A stretch of DNA of 64,000 bases from Sedimentisphaerales bacterium (GTDB lineage: Bacteria > Planctomycetota > Phycisphaerae > Sedimentisphaerales > SM23-30). Positions 56,301-64,000 of this stretch are shown here, in pieces. The first letter of the stretch is position 1. Every line of letters begins with the position of its first letter. The position numbers were made by a program, and so were the translations under genes. The notes under the pieces were generated by a model. The model did not search any database. It worked only from the letters and a program-made list of their open reading frames with translations, and was not told the DNA's origin. The stretch lies in the NCBI GenBank assembly GCA_028281535.1, contig JANQJS010000049.1:1-64000 (forward strand), given 5' to 3'.

Positions 56301-59300
56301 AGATCATAAGAGTTACTCATAACGGAATAGATTACTGGTGTCAGCAGGATGGTTTGGGAAGTGCTGTTGGAACTACTGATAATGATGGTAATGTCACTGC
56401 AACGGCATCCTATGACGTATATGGCACATTGCGAACTGGCGGTCTTTCTCATGTACCTCAAAGACTTGCAGGCATGATTTGGGATGAAGATGCAGGGCTT
56501 TATTACGTACGGGCAAGATGGTATGATCCCCATTTAGGTTGTTTTATTAGTGTTGATCCAATAAAGAATACTAGTAATAATCAATATTTCTATGCCGATA
56601 ATAATCCGATTACTAAGATTGATCCATTAGGATTAAAAGCAGCTAATGTTGAAGCGGTGGTAGAATTGATTGAACTTATAAGGAATTTTATAGAATATTT
56701 ATCAAATACTACCAGTTTAGGAAGAAAAGGGGACAGTAGAACAGTATATGAACCACATGATACTTATAAACCCGGTGATTATAGCAAACCATATTTTGGG
56801 GAAAAATGGTTGAATGAAGATGAATTAAATGAGCATAATGGTAAATTTCATGGCTGGAAACCGGATTACATCTGGCTGGATAGTAATGGTAATATCCATA
56901 ATGGCTATTACAAAAGATTTCGCGGATTGAGAGTGATTCCAAACACTGAAAATCCAAATATAAGAAATATGTGGGATCCCAACCCATTTTTAACTAAATC
57001 TCCTGATGGTTCATATATTGTTTGGGGCTATGATGCTGGTATGTGTCCAACATTTATACAGCCACCTCAAGCTTCAAAAAATACTACGAATTACAAAATA
57101 TCTGAAAATGTAAATGAACCATTAATAGGTGAAATTATTGTTCCTTTAGAAAACTGCCTACTCAGATCTGATATTCCAATTTATGGAATCGCGGCTGGCC
57201 GAGATTTCTTGAATTATCGTGTTGAATATGGCAAAGGAGAACGTCCGTCCAAGTGGTATATAATTGATAAATCGGAAAAACTTCAGACAAAAAATGATTG
57301 TCCGGATTTTAAAGATATTTCCTGGATGCAAGGTGACATCGATTTAAAAGGTAATCTGGCAACCTGGAACGTGGGACTGAAAAACTGGTCTCATTTGCCT
57401 TGGCATGCTCCGGAAGATGACATTGATTTAAACGGTGTTTATACGATACGGCTGGTTGTTGAAGGTAAAGATGGTAAAACCATTGAAGATCGGGTTACTG
57501 GCGAAGTTGGACGAGTGATTGCCCAATGTCTGCCCGGCATTGCGGTGAGTTCAGATCAAAGAGTCACACTAAGATTTCCTGAACAGGCATTAACAGATTC
57601 CTTTAGGGTCTATACTATTTTACCTATGGCTGATATAAACGAAGATGTGCCAAAGCCGCCCGCAAAGGGAGAATTCATTGGGCCCGTTTACCGGATTCGT
57701 GAACCTGGGGATCGTTTCGCCAAAGATGTTATCATGGAATTTAAAGTAACTAATAAAGAACTTAAGAACGCTCCGGAGCATAGTGGTATTTGCCAGTATG
57801 ATGTAAAAAGCAAAAAATGGATATGGCTCAACACTGCCTATGATAAAAAAGAAACGACCTTTAGAACCATTCTAAAAAAGCTACCTGAAAAGAAAGCCAT
57901 CTACGCATTAATTCATCATAACGAAGTTGTGAGGTCAACCCTGGCAACACCGGTAAACTCTTCAGCAGCCCAGATAAAACCTGTCAAACCGGGCGTTTTA
58001 GTAGATTATACATTTGAAGAAAATATGGGAAGTTTTAAATCACGGGATCGATATGTAGGGGCTACTGTTAAACGTAACAATAGTAAAACACCAGATGGAT
58101 CATATTGTATAGAGATTATGAATGAAAATTATGGGGGGAATTTTTCTTGTACCGTTTTGGATCAACCATTTGATGTGCGCGAATATAGCAACCTGTCTTT
58201 TGATTATCGTATTGCTGACGGTGTAAAAATTGACTTTTACTTCAAAGTGAATGACCGATGGTATCATCTTCGCTTCACCGGCGATCCCGTGGACTATGAT
58301 TTACAGGATGTCAATATTGCTAATCTTGGCGAAATTCAAGGGGTTATTGCGGACGATCAATGGCATACAGCGAATGTTGATTTGCGATATTTGCTACGCC
58401 AGCAAACACAATTAACAGTTATCGAAGAAGTCATGATGGCCAACTGGAATGTCAGTGGATATATGAAACTTGCCTTTGGGAGTAATGCTCGTGATGCCTC
58501 TCTTAATCTCGATAATTTTAAAATCACGGGACCGGGCATCGTATCTCAAATCCCACCCATACTCATGATTGAAAATTATGAAGAATCAAACAAAAATAAT
58601 CGTCCTCAAATACCCTCTGGAAGCTACGGTCCTCCCGGAACGAGGATTGTAGAAAGCTCAATTGTTTCGATAGCGACTCCAGAAGCCAGTGGGGCCGAAG
58701 CCACCTCGCCAGCCGTAACGGATAAAAAGTTATTATTAACTTTTGATATGAGTATGCCTGATGCCTATGGCGGATACTGGCGTTCTTTGAAGGGGACTGA
58801 CCTGTCAGATTATAATGTATTGAAATATGAAATGCACACGATGGATAACAAAATACCTGACATGGATATCGGTATTCGAAATATCCATGGCGTAGAAGGC
58901 AAGACGAAAGTATCGCCCTATGCACTATCGACTGGCAAAAACCGATGGGATGTTACGATACCATTATCAGGATTTAAGGGACTTACTGATTTATCTCATC
59001 CAGATGTTTTATTCTTTTCTTTTAAACATCATGATCAAAGCGTGAAGACCAATTTGTGGATTGACGATATCCGTTTGATACGGGAATCTTATTCTCAGGT
59101 TAGTGATTTTGAACATAGTTTCGATTGGAATTATCTGGGCGGAGAATATACGACCGGTCAAAATGGTGCTGCAGTCATTTCAGCATCTACGATGCCAGAT
59201 GTGTCTCAGGGTATTCAATCAAATAATAATGTTTGCCGGATATCTTATGGGGGTACGATCGGCCTCGATTACGGCCAACAAGGAGGTTTTTCGTATTGTG

Positions 59301-59599
59301 GCTGGAACTGTAGCCTGAATAATTATGATGCCAGGGCTTTCAAATTTATTTGTATGAAGGTGCGTGGAGAAAAAGGTGGTGAGAAACCAAACATATACCT
59401 TAGGGACGCCAATAAACGTATCCCTTTGAGAGCTAAATTTTTTCCTGCTCTAACAAACAAATGGCAAACGATTAAATTGCCGCTTACGTTTTATTCAAAT
59501 TTAGGTATTGACCTGAGTCATTTGGAAGCCCTTGAATGTGTCTTTGAATGGAATGAACAATCGGGTACGATTTATGTTGATGATATTTTCTTTGAGTAA
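53330..59599 (+). CDS. Giant secreted dockerin-RHS protein
   Basis: A 2,089-residue exported protein. A signal peptide ends near LTA-M, then a two-loop dockerin occupies residues about 25-80 (GDIDNNGVVEEEDARLLTRY and DADVTSDGIVDMEDAF). An RHS entry domain (about 185-340, PGIPLVFERVYPHD) leads into many YD repeats (about 340-1000) and the RHS core end at about 1065-1100 (DAGLYYVRARWYDPHLGCFI, ITKIDPLG). Instead of a short toxin, about 990 more residues follow, with three or so beta-sandwich modules, each finishing with LDNFKI, WIDDIRL or YVDDIFFE, as in carbohydrate-binding domains. AGAGG precedes the ATG. No immunity gene is recognisable beside it. It probably forms a secreted shell or adhesin anchored through the dockerin. 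Confidence 0.87.
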   Translation: MKHFFKLIPLLIFLIVPISLTAMSGDIDNNGVVEEEDARLLTRYLSGEVSAVFDHVDADVTSDGIVDMEDAFAIAKRATGRTKIIVISPKYGSPNNLRIGSTIRIEIFEKFKPYRFQTGVVSIKSESTEYDSGERRMYRSYGSQSLYYHWNTRGLEPASDYIITVTTSDGEETSTIFNSSSLSARIFEPPLLSTVVDATAPCPGIPLVFERVYPHDSANYPYLGPLGRGWVHNYDIFLQEDTDGLISLHGPQGFNRFFTSNDDGTYSSSPGDYGVLSRDVGDRFILTEKSGLIYHFNSNNKIHKIEDLNGNQLSFSYSGDHLTKIEHSCGRSFRLQYGSNGRLLSLTDHVGRKTVYSYYPSRGSIRTNHVLSNVVNPAGDKTRYNYHWGRRGLLNYRLTSIVNPDGTESVYEYDHKARLTRISGKGNSNAVEFSYDSDGTTYTTDAVESVDIVKVNASGKPLWKISPDNNIDEMSYDNNNNLIHTKDPLGRETNYSYDEHGNMTKMTDALNNSFRYAYDENVHKPTRITDPLNRSVKYDYDSHGNQTSITYPDGSQEYFTYNSRGIMLSRQDSMGRISSYTYDNKGQMTSAIDAAGNLTGFSHNSGELESISNAKNIEVVKHTRNVLGRITRSSYPDGSHEDYKYDGNGKMVEFRNRKGQKITYVYNSSGLLLWENYSTNHKYRYSYDSAGYLTNIEKHGLGRELVEDYERDASHRIVKVKVPTGKLSNTYDISYGYDAAGNRSLMVYPDGYLIRYKYDNLNRLARITEEDGTTIVAYQYDAVGKRINRSLGNGTYTHYQYNNMDRITSLTNYSPESTVQSYFNYAYNLAGIRTSMTTLEGTHAYNYDDIYQLTDVQYPGGGITNFTFDEVGNRISVVDDGELTQYRSNTLDQYTEVGPESLKYDKNGNLVQIKSTNNTIKYTWNTADQLVKIKQNGINIDYEYDHEKRMISKTINGQTTRYIWDGVSLVAEMDASGQLLKRYVYGSNIDEIIRVTHNGIDYWCQQDGLGSAVGTTDNDGNVTATASYDVYGTLRTGGLSHVPQRLAGMIWDEDAGLYYVRARWYDPHLGCFISVDPIKNTSNNQYFYADNNPITKIDPLGLKAANVEAVVELIELIRNFIEYLSNTTSLGRKGDSRTVYEPHDTYKPGDYSKPYFGEKWLNEDELNEHNGKFHGWKPDYIWLDSNGNIHNGYYKRFRGLRVIPNTENPNIRNMWDPNPFLTKSPDGSYIVWGYDAGMCPTFIQPPQASKNTTNYKISENVNEPLIGEIIVPLENCLLRSDIPIYGIAAGRDFLNYRVEYGKGERPSKWYIIDKSEKLQTKNDCPDFKDISWMQGDIDLKGNLATWNVGLKNWSHLPWHAPEDDIDLNGVYTIRLVVEGKDGKTIEDRVTGEVGRVIAQCLPGIAVSSDQRVTLRFPEQALTDSFRVYTILPMADINEDVPKPPAKGEFIGPVYRIREPGDRFAKDVIMEFKVTNKELKNAPEHSGICQYDVKSKKWIWLNTAYDKKETTFRTILKKLPEKKAIYALIHHNEVVRSTLATPVNSSAAQIKPVKPGVLVDYTFEENMGSFKSRDRYVGATVKRNNSKTPDGSYCIEIMNENYGGNFSCTVLDQPFDVREYSNLSFDYRIADGVKIDFYFKVNDRWYHLRFTGDPVDYDLQDVNIANLGEIQGVIADDQWHTANVDLRYLLRQQTQLTVIEEVMMANWNVSGYMKLAFGSNARDASLNLDNFKITGPGIVSQIPPILMIENYEESNKNNRPQIPSGSYGPPGTRIVESSIVSIATPEASGAEATSPAVTDKKLLLTFDMSMPDAYGGYWRSLKGTDLSDYNVLKYEMHTMDNKIPDMDIGIRNIHGVEGKTKVSPYALSTGKNRWDVTIPLSGFKGLTDLSHPDVLFFSFKHHDQSVKTNLWIDDIRLIRESYSQVSDFEHSFDWNYLGGEYTTGQNGAAVISASTMPDVSQGIQSNNNVCRISYGGTIGLDYGQQGGFSYCGWNCSLNNYDARAFKFICMKVRGEKGGEKPNIYLRDANKRIPLRAKFFPALTNKWQTIKLPLTFYSNLGIDLSHLEALECVFEWNEQSGTIYVDDIFFE

Positions 59600-59613
59600 A
59601 AGAGGTAAAAAAG

Positions 59614-60954
59614 ATGTCTAATTATTTGAATGCCCTTTTATGTTTTTTTCTAGTGATTTTATTCTCGGAGAACTTGATTGCGGATGATACTTATGTCTCT
59701 TTCTCGATTGATGGTTCTGCCATGACTTCTCAAGTTGGTGACATCTATGAAACTCCTTTAAATTACATATCAAAACATGGTGCTTTGGGGGCTTATGAAC
59801 TTAGATTGACCTACGATTCCTCACGTATTAAAATCCAACATATTACAATCCCACCCGAATCGGTATTTGCTGGAAACACGTCGTTTAATCCCGAAACGTT
59901 TGACACAGGTGAAACCATTATCACCGCTTTTCAAACATCTTCCGATGCGGAAACTCATGATCCAACACCTTTGGCAATCATTCGATGGCAAGTCATAAGT
60001 GACGTTGTCGAGCGAGATGCAATCATCCTTTATCCCGTCACAGTCCTGGATACAAATTGGGCCCCCTTAACAGTGGGGCACTCAAGTGTGTCATTAAATG
60101 GGCAATATGTACCGGCATTGAATAATGCGATACCAAAATCTTTTACGATTAAACAATGTACTGTTAGTGCAAGTAAAAACAGAACTCCAGCTAAAGACTC
60201 CATTGCTTTTGTATGTACTTCCTTTGATTTGGAAAGTGTCGATTTTGGTAACTCGAATTTAGTTTATATCGAAATAGTAAATAATGATCCAGAATCAAAT
60301 ATGATATATGACACTTTATTTAATGTTAACGAAGGTTTCTACAAGAATGATGTATTTACCTATAAAAATGAAGAAAAAGGTGTTCATGGATTTAGAGCTA
60401 ATATAAAGAAAAATGAATTAAAATTAAATTTACAAAACATTGATCTAAGTGGATTGCAAGAAATATTTACTATAACAATAACTATAGGTGAAAATACTCT
60501 TGTTGGCCTAAGTTCACCGGATATTGTGAATAAGGCTAAACCCGTACCTATCCCGCTTTATTTTGATAATACCGATATGATACGAGTTAAGAAACATAAA
60601 TTGTTACTTAATGCAAACGAAGAGAATGCGGATTCTCTTTTAATCCGTGGTGATATTTCGTTCCAAAACCGTAACATGGACTATACCGGTCAACCTGTAA
60701 TTATTCACTGGGGAGACTCTCAGATCGTATTGCCTTCAGATAAAATTGTGCAAGTAAAAGAAAAGATGATATTTTTATATAAAAGATCTCAGCAAGAAGA
60801 TATCTCTATTGCAATGATGAATATTAACATGATCAATGGCACTTTCACAATAAAGATTAATAATGCGAATATTGGTGTGCAAGAATCTCCGGTTGAATTT
60901 GGTCTTTCTATAGGAAACTTCAATGAGGGAGATATCGTTCAGCTAAAAGAATAA
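59614..60954 (+). CDS. Secreted cohesin-like protein
   Basis: A 446-residue exported protein with a signal peptide ending near LIA-D. Residues about 28-165 follow a cohesin-type pattern: SFSIDGSAMTSQVGDIYETP, then GALGAYELRLTYDSSRIKI, then a closing TPLAIIRWQVIS strand. The second half (about 185-446) is beta-rich and not assigned; KDSIAFVCTSFDLES and ADSLLIRGDISFQN mark two probable sandwich domains. It starts 14 bases after the dockerin-RHS gene with AGAGG upstream, so the two are co-expressed and could form a cohesin-dockerin pair. That pairing is inference. Confidence 0.7.
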   Translation: MSNYLNALLCFFLVILFSENLIADDTYVSFSIDGSAMTSQVGDIYETPLNYISKHGALGAYELRLTYDSSRIKIQHITIPPESVFAGNTSFNPETFDTGETIITAFQTSSDAETHDPTPLAIIRWQVISDVVERDAIILYPVTVLDTNWAPLTVGHSSVSLNGQYVPALNNAIPKSFTIKQCTVSASKNRTPAKDSIAFVCTSFDLESVDFGNSNLVYIEIVNNDPESNMIYDTLFNVNEGFYKNDVFTYKNEEKGVHGFRANIKKNELKLNLQNIDLSGLQEIFTITITIGENTLVGLSSPDIVNKAKPVPIPLYFDNTDMIRVKKHKLLLNANEENADSLLIRGDISFQNRNMDYTGQPVIIHWGDSQIVLPSDKIVQVKEKMIFLYKRSQQEDISIAMMNINMINGTFTIKINNANIGVQESPVEFGLSIGNFNEGDIVQLKE

Positions 60955-60966
60955 TGTGCGTAGTAA

Positions 60967-63900
60967 TTATTTCCAGGGAATGGCATGTCGTATATGTGCG
61001 GCGAGTGGATGATGATCCGTGTTAGCAATCGATAAGCCATCGGGGCTAAATGAAGCACTAATAATAACCCAATCCTGGTCGAACGTCATAAGCTCTTTAC
61101 CTAATTGCCAATCCCAGAGGATCATTTTACGATCAATTCCTGATGACAATAATCTTTTTCCATCCTTGCTGAATTGTAACGTGGTCGTGCCGCCAAATCC
61201 ATGCCCGTGTAACTCCTTAATGAGAGTATTAGTATGAAGGTCCCACAATAAAATCTTGTCGTTGATCTGGCTGTTTGCAAGAATATAATTGTTAGGATGA
61301 AATGCGATTGCTGAATTTCTAAGATCAGGGAAATTCTGTATGATGGTGTTTTTTTTCCTCCCCGAATGTATGTCCCATACATGTATGCAGCACTCGGTAT
61401 GGTCTAATGCCGCCAGTGTCCTGCCATCGTAGCTCATAGCAAGAAGACAATATTCGACGTTAAACGACCTGAAAGGTACCCCATTACTGACATAAAAAAG
61501 GTCAATACCTCCTTCAACATATGAGCAGGCAATAATACTGCCCGTAGGGTCGAAGCGAAAATCAAAAATTTCTTTTTCAAGCGATATATTCTTTGTGTTA
61601 GGATAGCCTTTCTTTGAGGTGTCATAAAATCGTAAATACCCCAGCGAGGCAACCGCAATCTCATTGCTGTGCGGCTTGAATTGCACTAGTCGGCTTCTCT
61701 TGTCATTTGTTCCTATGCTATTAAGACCTTCAACATCCAGATAATCAATTGTTCTGTTCATGGTGTTATACAGTAATATACGCTCATAATTCCAACCGGT
61801 AGTTGCTATTATTTTTCCATCAGAGCGATAATCTAACTGGTATGTTCCGCTGGTATAATTTGTAGGAAACTCGATATTTTCAGGCGGTGTATCATTTGAT
61901 AAAGAGATAGGCCATTGATGGATCTTGCCTTTTGTGTCTGCTGAAAGTACTGTTTCGTCAGATGCATAATCTACTGAAAAAACCGTATCTCCATGATAGA
62001 GTGTTTTAAGAGGTTTCGTTTCCTTATCGAGGTTCATTGGCCATTGAGAACTGTCATAGACGTTAATAACTCCATCATTTCTGCTGGCCGTGATTATTCT
62101 ACGCTCATCTCTGGATGCAATAAGGGCAAATAATTCATTTCTGTGATGTTTTAACTGGCTGATTAATTGCGCTGAATCTAATGAATAGATATTAGTGTAG
62201 GTGGATTCAACATCTACCAAGAGATTTTTATTTTCAAAGATAACAATGCCGCGTGAACCTTCATTAGCTATGGCCTTTATTTTATGGACAAGCTTGAATG
62301 ACTCGGTTTCAAAAACATATACAAAAGGACTGTCTGTGCTGGCAAGATATTTTCCACTTTGTCCGATAGAAAGCAGAAAAACTCTTGAATCATGAATTTC
62401 GCGTACATCTATAATTTTCCATGTGGTTGTATCGAAAGTATATAATTTACCGTCATTTGTTCCTGCGTATAAAAGTGGATCTTTAGGATGGAAACAAATC
62501 GCACTAAAATCACGATTTTCTGATTGAAACACAATGGTGCCATCTTCAGCATTCAAGATAGTAATTTTCCAATCGGAAATAGTTGCTACAACTTGTTGTT
62601 TTGGATTAAACAACGGGCAGTGTGGCCACGGATCTACTTCAATATCTTTTTGCCAGAGTATTTTTTGGGTACGATAATCCCATAAACTAACTGCGCCTAT
62701 CTGACTGACTAAAAAATATTTTTCGTCAGGAGATATCGCAATGCCGCGGATTATGTTGCCCAATGGTGTATGCAAAGACCAGTTTGGGCGATCGCATAAG
62801 TGCATCAAATATCCCCACTCCCAACCTCGGAGTGAAGGCTTCGTTTCTTCGAGCATTTTGCGAACCTGGCTGAAATCGTGTGCCTGTATTTTCGCTCTGG
62901 CTGCCTGGATAGTAGTACAATAAGCTTGCCGTTCTGATAGCTCTAATGCTTGCTGAGTCGCATCACGCTGGCGCGACGCTTCAATAAAACCTAGAATGGT
63001 TCCAATGATCCCTATCGTAATAGCAACACAAACAATTGAGGCCGTAATCACTATTGCTCGATGACGCTCGATGAATTTTTTAATAAGATAGGAAGTAGAC
63101 TGAGGGCCTGCCAGTATTGGTTTGCCTGAAAGATAACTATTTATATCACCATGCAATTCTGCAACAGATCTATAGCGTTGCGATGTATCTTTATGCATGG
63201 CTTTTAAGGGAATCCATTCCAATTCCTTACGTAAACATCTCAGGAGTGCTTCGGGATTCGTCTGGCGGTTGTCTGCAATTTTTGTTGTCTTGTTTCCGAT
63301 AATACGCAATTGAGAACTTGGTCGAACAGCATGTTCTTCACGAATGATTCTTTTAATTTCATCAAAAGATTTTGATCGAATAAGCTGATCGCTGTATGGT
63401 AATACTCCGATCAATAACTCATATAGTAATACGCCAAGTGAATAGATATCTGAACGAATATCAATTGCATCGGAATTAATATCTAGTTGTTCTGGACTCA
63501 TGTATTCCGGTGTGCCAATAAAATGTCCGCAATTGGTAAAGAAAGTATTTTTTGTCAATGGTTGACTGATCGCCTTGGCAATGCCAAAGTCAATGACTTT
63601 CACTAAGGGCTTATCATCTTTGATGGCGATTAGAATGTTAGAAGGCTTTAAGTCTCTATGTATAATCCCTTTTTCATGTGAGTGCTGAATAGCCTTGCAA
63701 ACATCTATGAATAGTTCAAGTCTTTCTTCAATGGATAGACAGCATTGATCGCAATATTCTGTAATAGGTATACCCGGTACATATTCCATTACAAAGTACG
63801 GATGGCCTTGCGGGGTTGTTCCGGTATCAAACACTTTTGCAACATTCGGATGATCCATGATAGCTAAAGCTTGCTGTTCGGCTTTAAAGCGGGTGATAAC

Positions 63901-64000
63901 CGCCTTTGAATCCATTCCTGGCTTTAAAACTTTGAGGGCGACGTTTCTGGAGATAGGGCGTGACTGTGCGGCAAGATAAACAATGCCAAAGCCACCTTCC
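60967..64000 (-). CDS. Ser/Thr protein kinase with WD40-type repeats (partial)
   Basis: The gene enters from the right edge of the window; at least 1,010 residues are visible and the true start is outside. The kinase has the glycine loop EGGFGIVYLA, the Lys in NVALKVLKPG, catalytic GIIHRDLKPSN (about visible residue 115), DFGIAKAI and GTPEYMSPEQL. One membrane helix (near 63010-63060) follows a juxtamembrane segment. The outer or C-terminal 600 residues hold WD40-like repeats, such as KFKYIPW-free blades with LWDYRTQKILW, VWDIHSGRKKN and LWDWQLGKELM. This architecture is a planctomycete hallmark. It converges on the cohesin-like gene with a gap of 12 bases. Substrates are unknown. Confidence 0.93.
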   Translation of the reverse strand, partial: EGGFGIVYLAAQSRPISRNVALKVLKPGMDSKAVITRFKAEQQALAIMDHPNVAKVFDTGTTPQGHPYFVMEYVPGIPITEYCDQCCLSIEERLELFIDVCKAIQHSHEKGIIHRDLKPSNILIAIKDDKPLVKVIDFGIAKAISQPLTKNTFFTNCGHFIGTPEYMSPEQLDINSDAIDIRSDIYSLGVLLYELLIGVLPYSDQLIRSKSFDEIKRIIREEHAVRPSSQLRIIGNKTTKIADNRQTNPEALLRCLRKELEWIPLKAMHKDTSQRYRSVAELHGDINSYLSGKPILAGPQSTSYLIKKFIERHRAIVITASIVCVAITIGIIGTILGFIEASRQRDATQQALELSERQAYCTTIQAARAKIQAHDFSQVRKMLEETKPSLRGWEWGYLMHLCDRPNWSLHTPLGNIIRGIAISPDEKYFLVSQIGAVSLWDYRTQKILWQKDIEVDPWPHCPLFNPKQQVVATISDWKITILNAEDGTIVFQSENRDFSAICFHPKDPLLYAGTNDGKLYTFDTTTWKIIDVREIHDSRVFLLSIGQSGKYLASTDSPFVYVFETESFKLVHKIKAIANEGSRGIVIFENKNLLVDVESTYTNIYSLDSAQLISQLKHHRNELFALIASRDERRIITASRNDGVINVYDSSQWPMNLDKETKPLKTLYHGDTVFSVDYASDETVLSADTKGKIHQWPISLSNDTPPENIEFPTNYTSGTYQLDYRSDGKIIATTGWNYERILLYNTMNRTIDYLDVEGLNSIGTNDKRSRLVQFKPHSNEIAVASLGYLRFYDTSKKGYPNTKNISLEKEIFDFRFDPTGSIIACSYVEGGIDLFYVSNGVPFRSFNVEYCLLAMSYDGRTLAALDHTECCIHVWDIHSGRKKNTIIQNFPDLRNSAIAFHPNNYILANSQINDKILLWDLHTNTLIKELHGHGFGGTTTLQFSKDGKRLLSSGIDRKMILWDWQLGKELMTFDQDWVIISASFSPDGLSIANTDHHPLAAHIRHAIPWK

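Noticed and set aside
53330..59599. Contact-dependent toxin with immunity gene
   Set aside because: No toxin motif is recognisable at the end of the RHS core and the next gene is a secreted cohesin-like protein, not a small immunity protein.

Overview
The window looks like a chromosomal segment of a low-to-moderate GC planctomycete, probably a Phycisphaerae relative. The evidence is indirect: many secreted proteins end in a single dockerin-like EF-hand helix with a Trp-x-x-Cys ending, as is common in that class. A Ser/Thr kinase fused to WD40-type repeats, an ECF sigma factor next to a FecR-LamG membrane protein, a CotH/lamin-tail protein and a sulfatase are also typical planctomycete content. 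No rRNA, complete tRNA or CRISPR array was seen, so the assignment rests on protein style only.

Layout. 1-3.9 kb: a degraded Fn3-like gene tail, a palindrome, a structured leader, and a tandem pair of secreted Calx-beta/dockerin-like proteins closed by a strong terminator. 3.9-12.6 kb: a polyphosphate and phosphate-energy block (SixA, an HD protein, phosphofructokinase, CHAD protein, Ppx/GppA, PPK1, DinB-like protein). 12.6-15.3 kb: a reverse-strand dockerin/lamin-tail/CotH protein. 15.6-18.4 kb: the three-gene proton-translocating transhydrogenase operon. 18.7-26.6 kb: a signalling block in which two related histidine kinase/receiver sets bracket a phosphate-binding-protein-like protein and a porin. 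26.6-27.8 kb: a decayed secreted-protein gene and long leaders. 27.9-35.1 kb: an operon for a beta-propeller/dockerin protein, a TPR protein and a PKD/LamG protein. 35.4-37.7 kb: ECF sigma factor plus FecR-LamG protein. 38-44.2 kb: a very large copper-radical-oxidase-like protein with eight near-identical Fn3-like repeats, followed by a partial duplicate of its tail. 44.3-45.7 kb: a sulfatase. 45.8-49.5 kb: a cluster of hairpins, a second copy of the structured leader, and a second pair of Calx-beta/dockerin proteins. 49.8-51.2 kb: a tRNA 3' fragment and a frameshifted tyrosine integrase. 51.6-61 kb: an operon of a membrane glycosyltransferase, a 2,089-residue dockerin-RHS protein and a cohesin-like protein. 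61-64 kb: a convergent Ser/Thr kinase-WD40 gene that runs off the window.

How it fits together. The first third is housekeeping around polyphosphate, NADPH/NADH balance and probably phosphate sensing. The rest is mostly cell-surface or extracellular protein machinery rich in dockerin-like modules. The two most interesting signals are (i) a 5' leader present twice, about 46 kb apart, whose two hairpins keep their shape through compensatory base changes and whose conserved loop can pair with a sequence just upstream of the ribosome binding site, and (ii) the glycosyltransferase / dockerin-RHS / cohesin-like operon lying beside an integrase relic. A family of dispersed palindromes with a GGCAGRGCYCT core links several of these regions. 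All functional calls are from reading the sequence; no database search was run.
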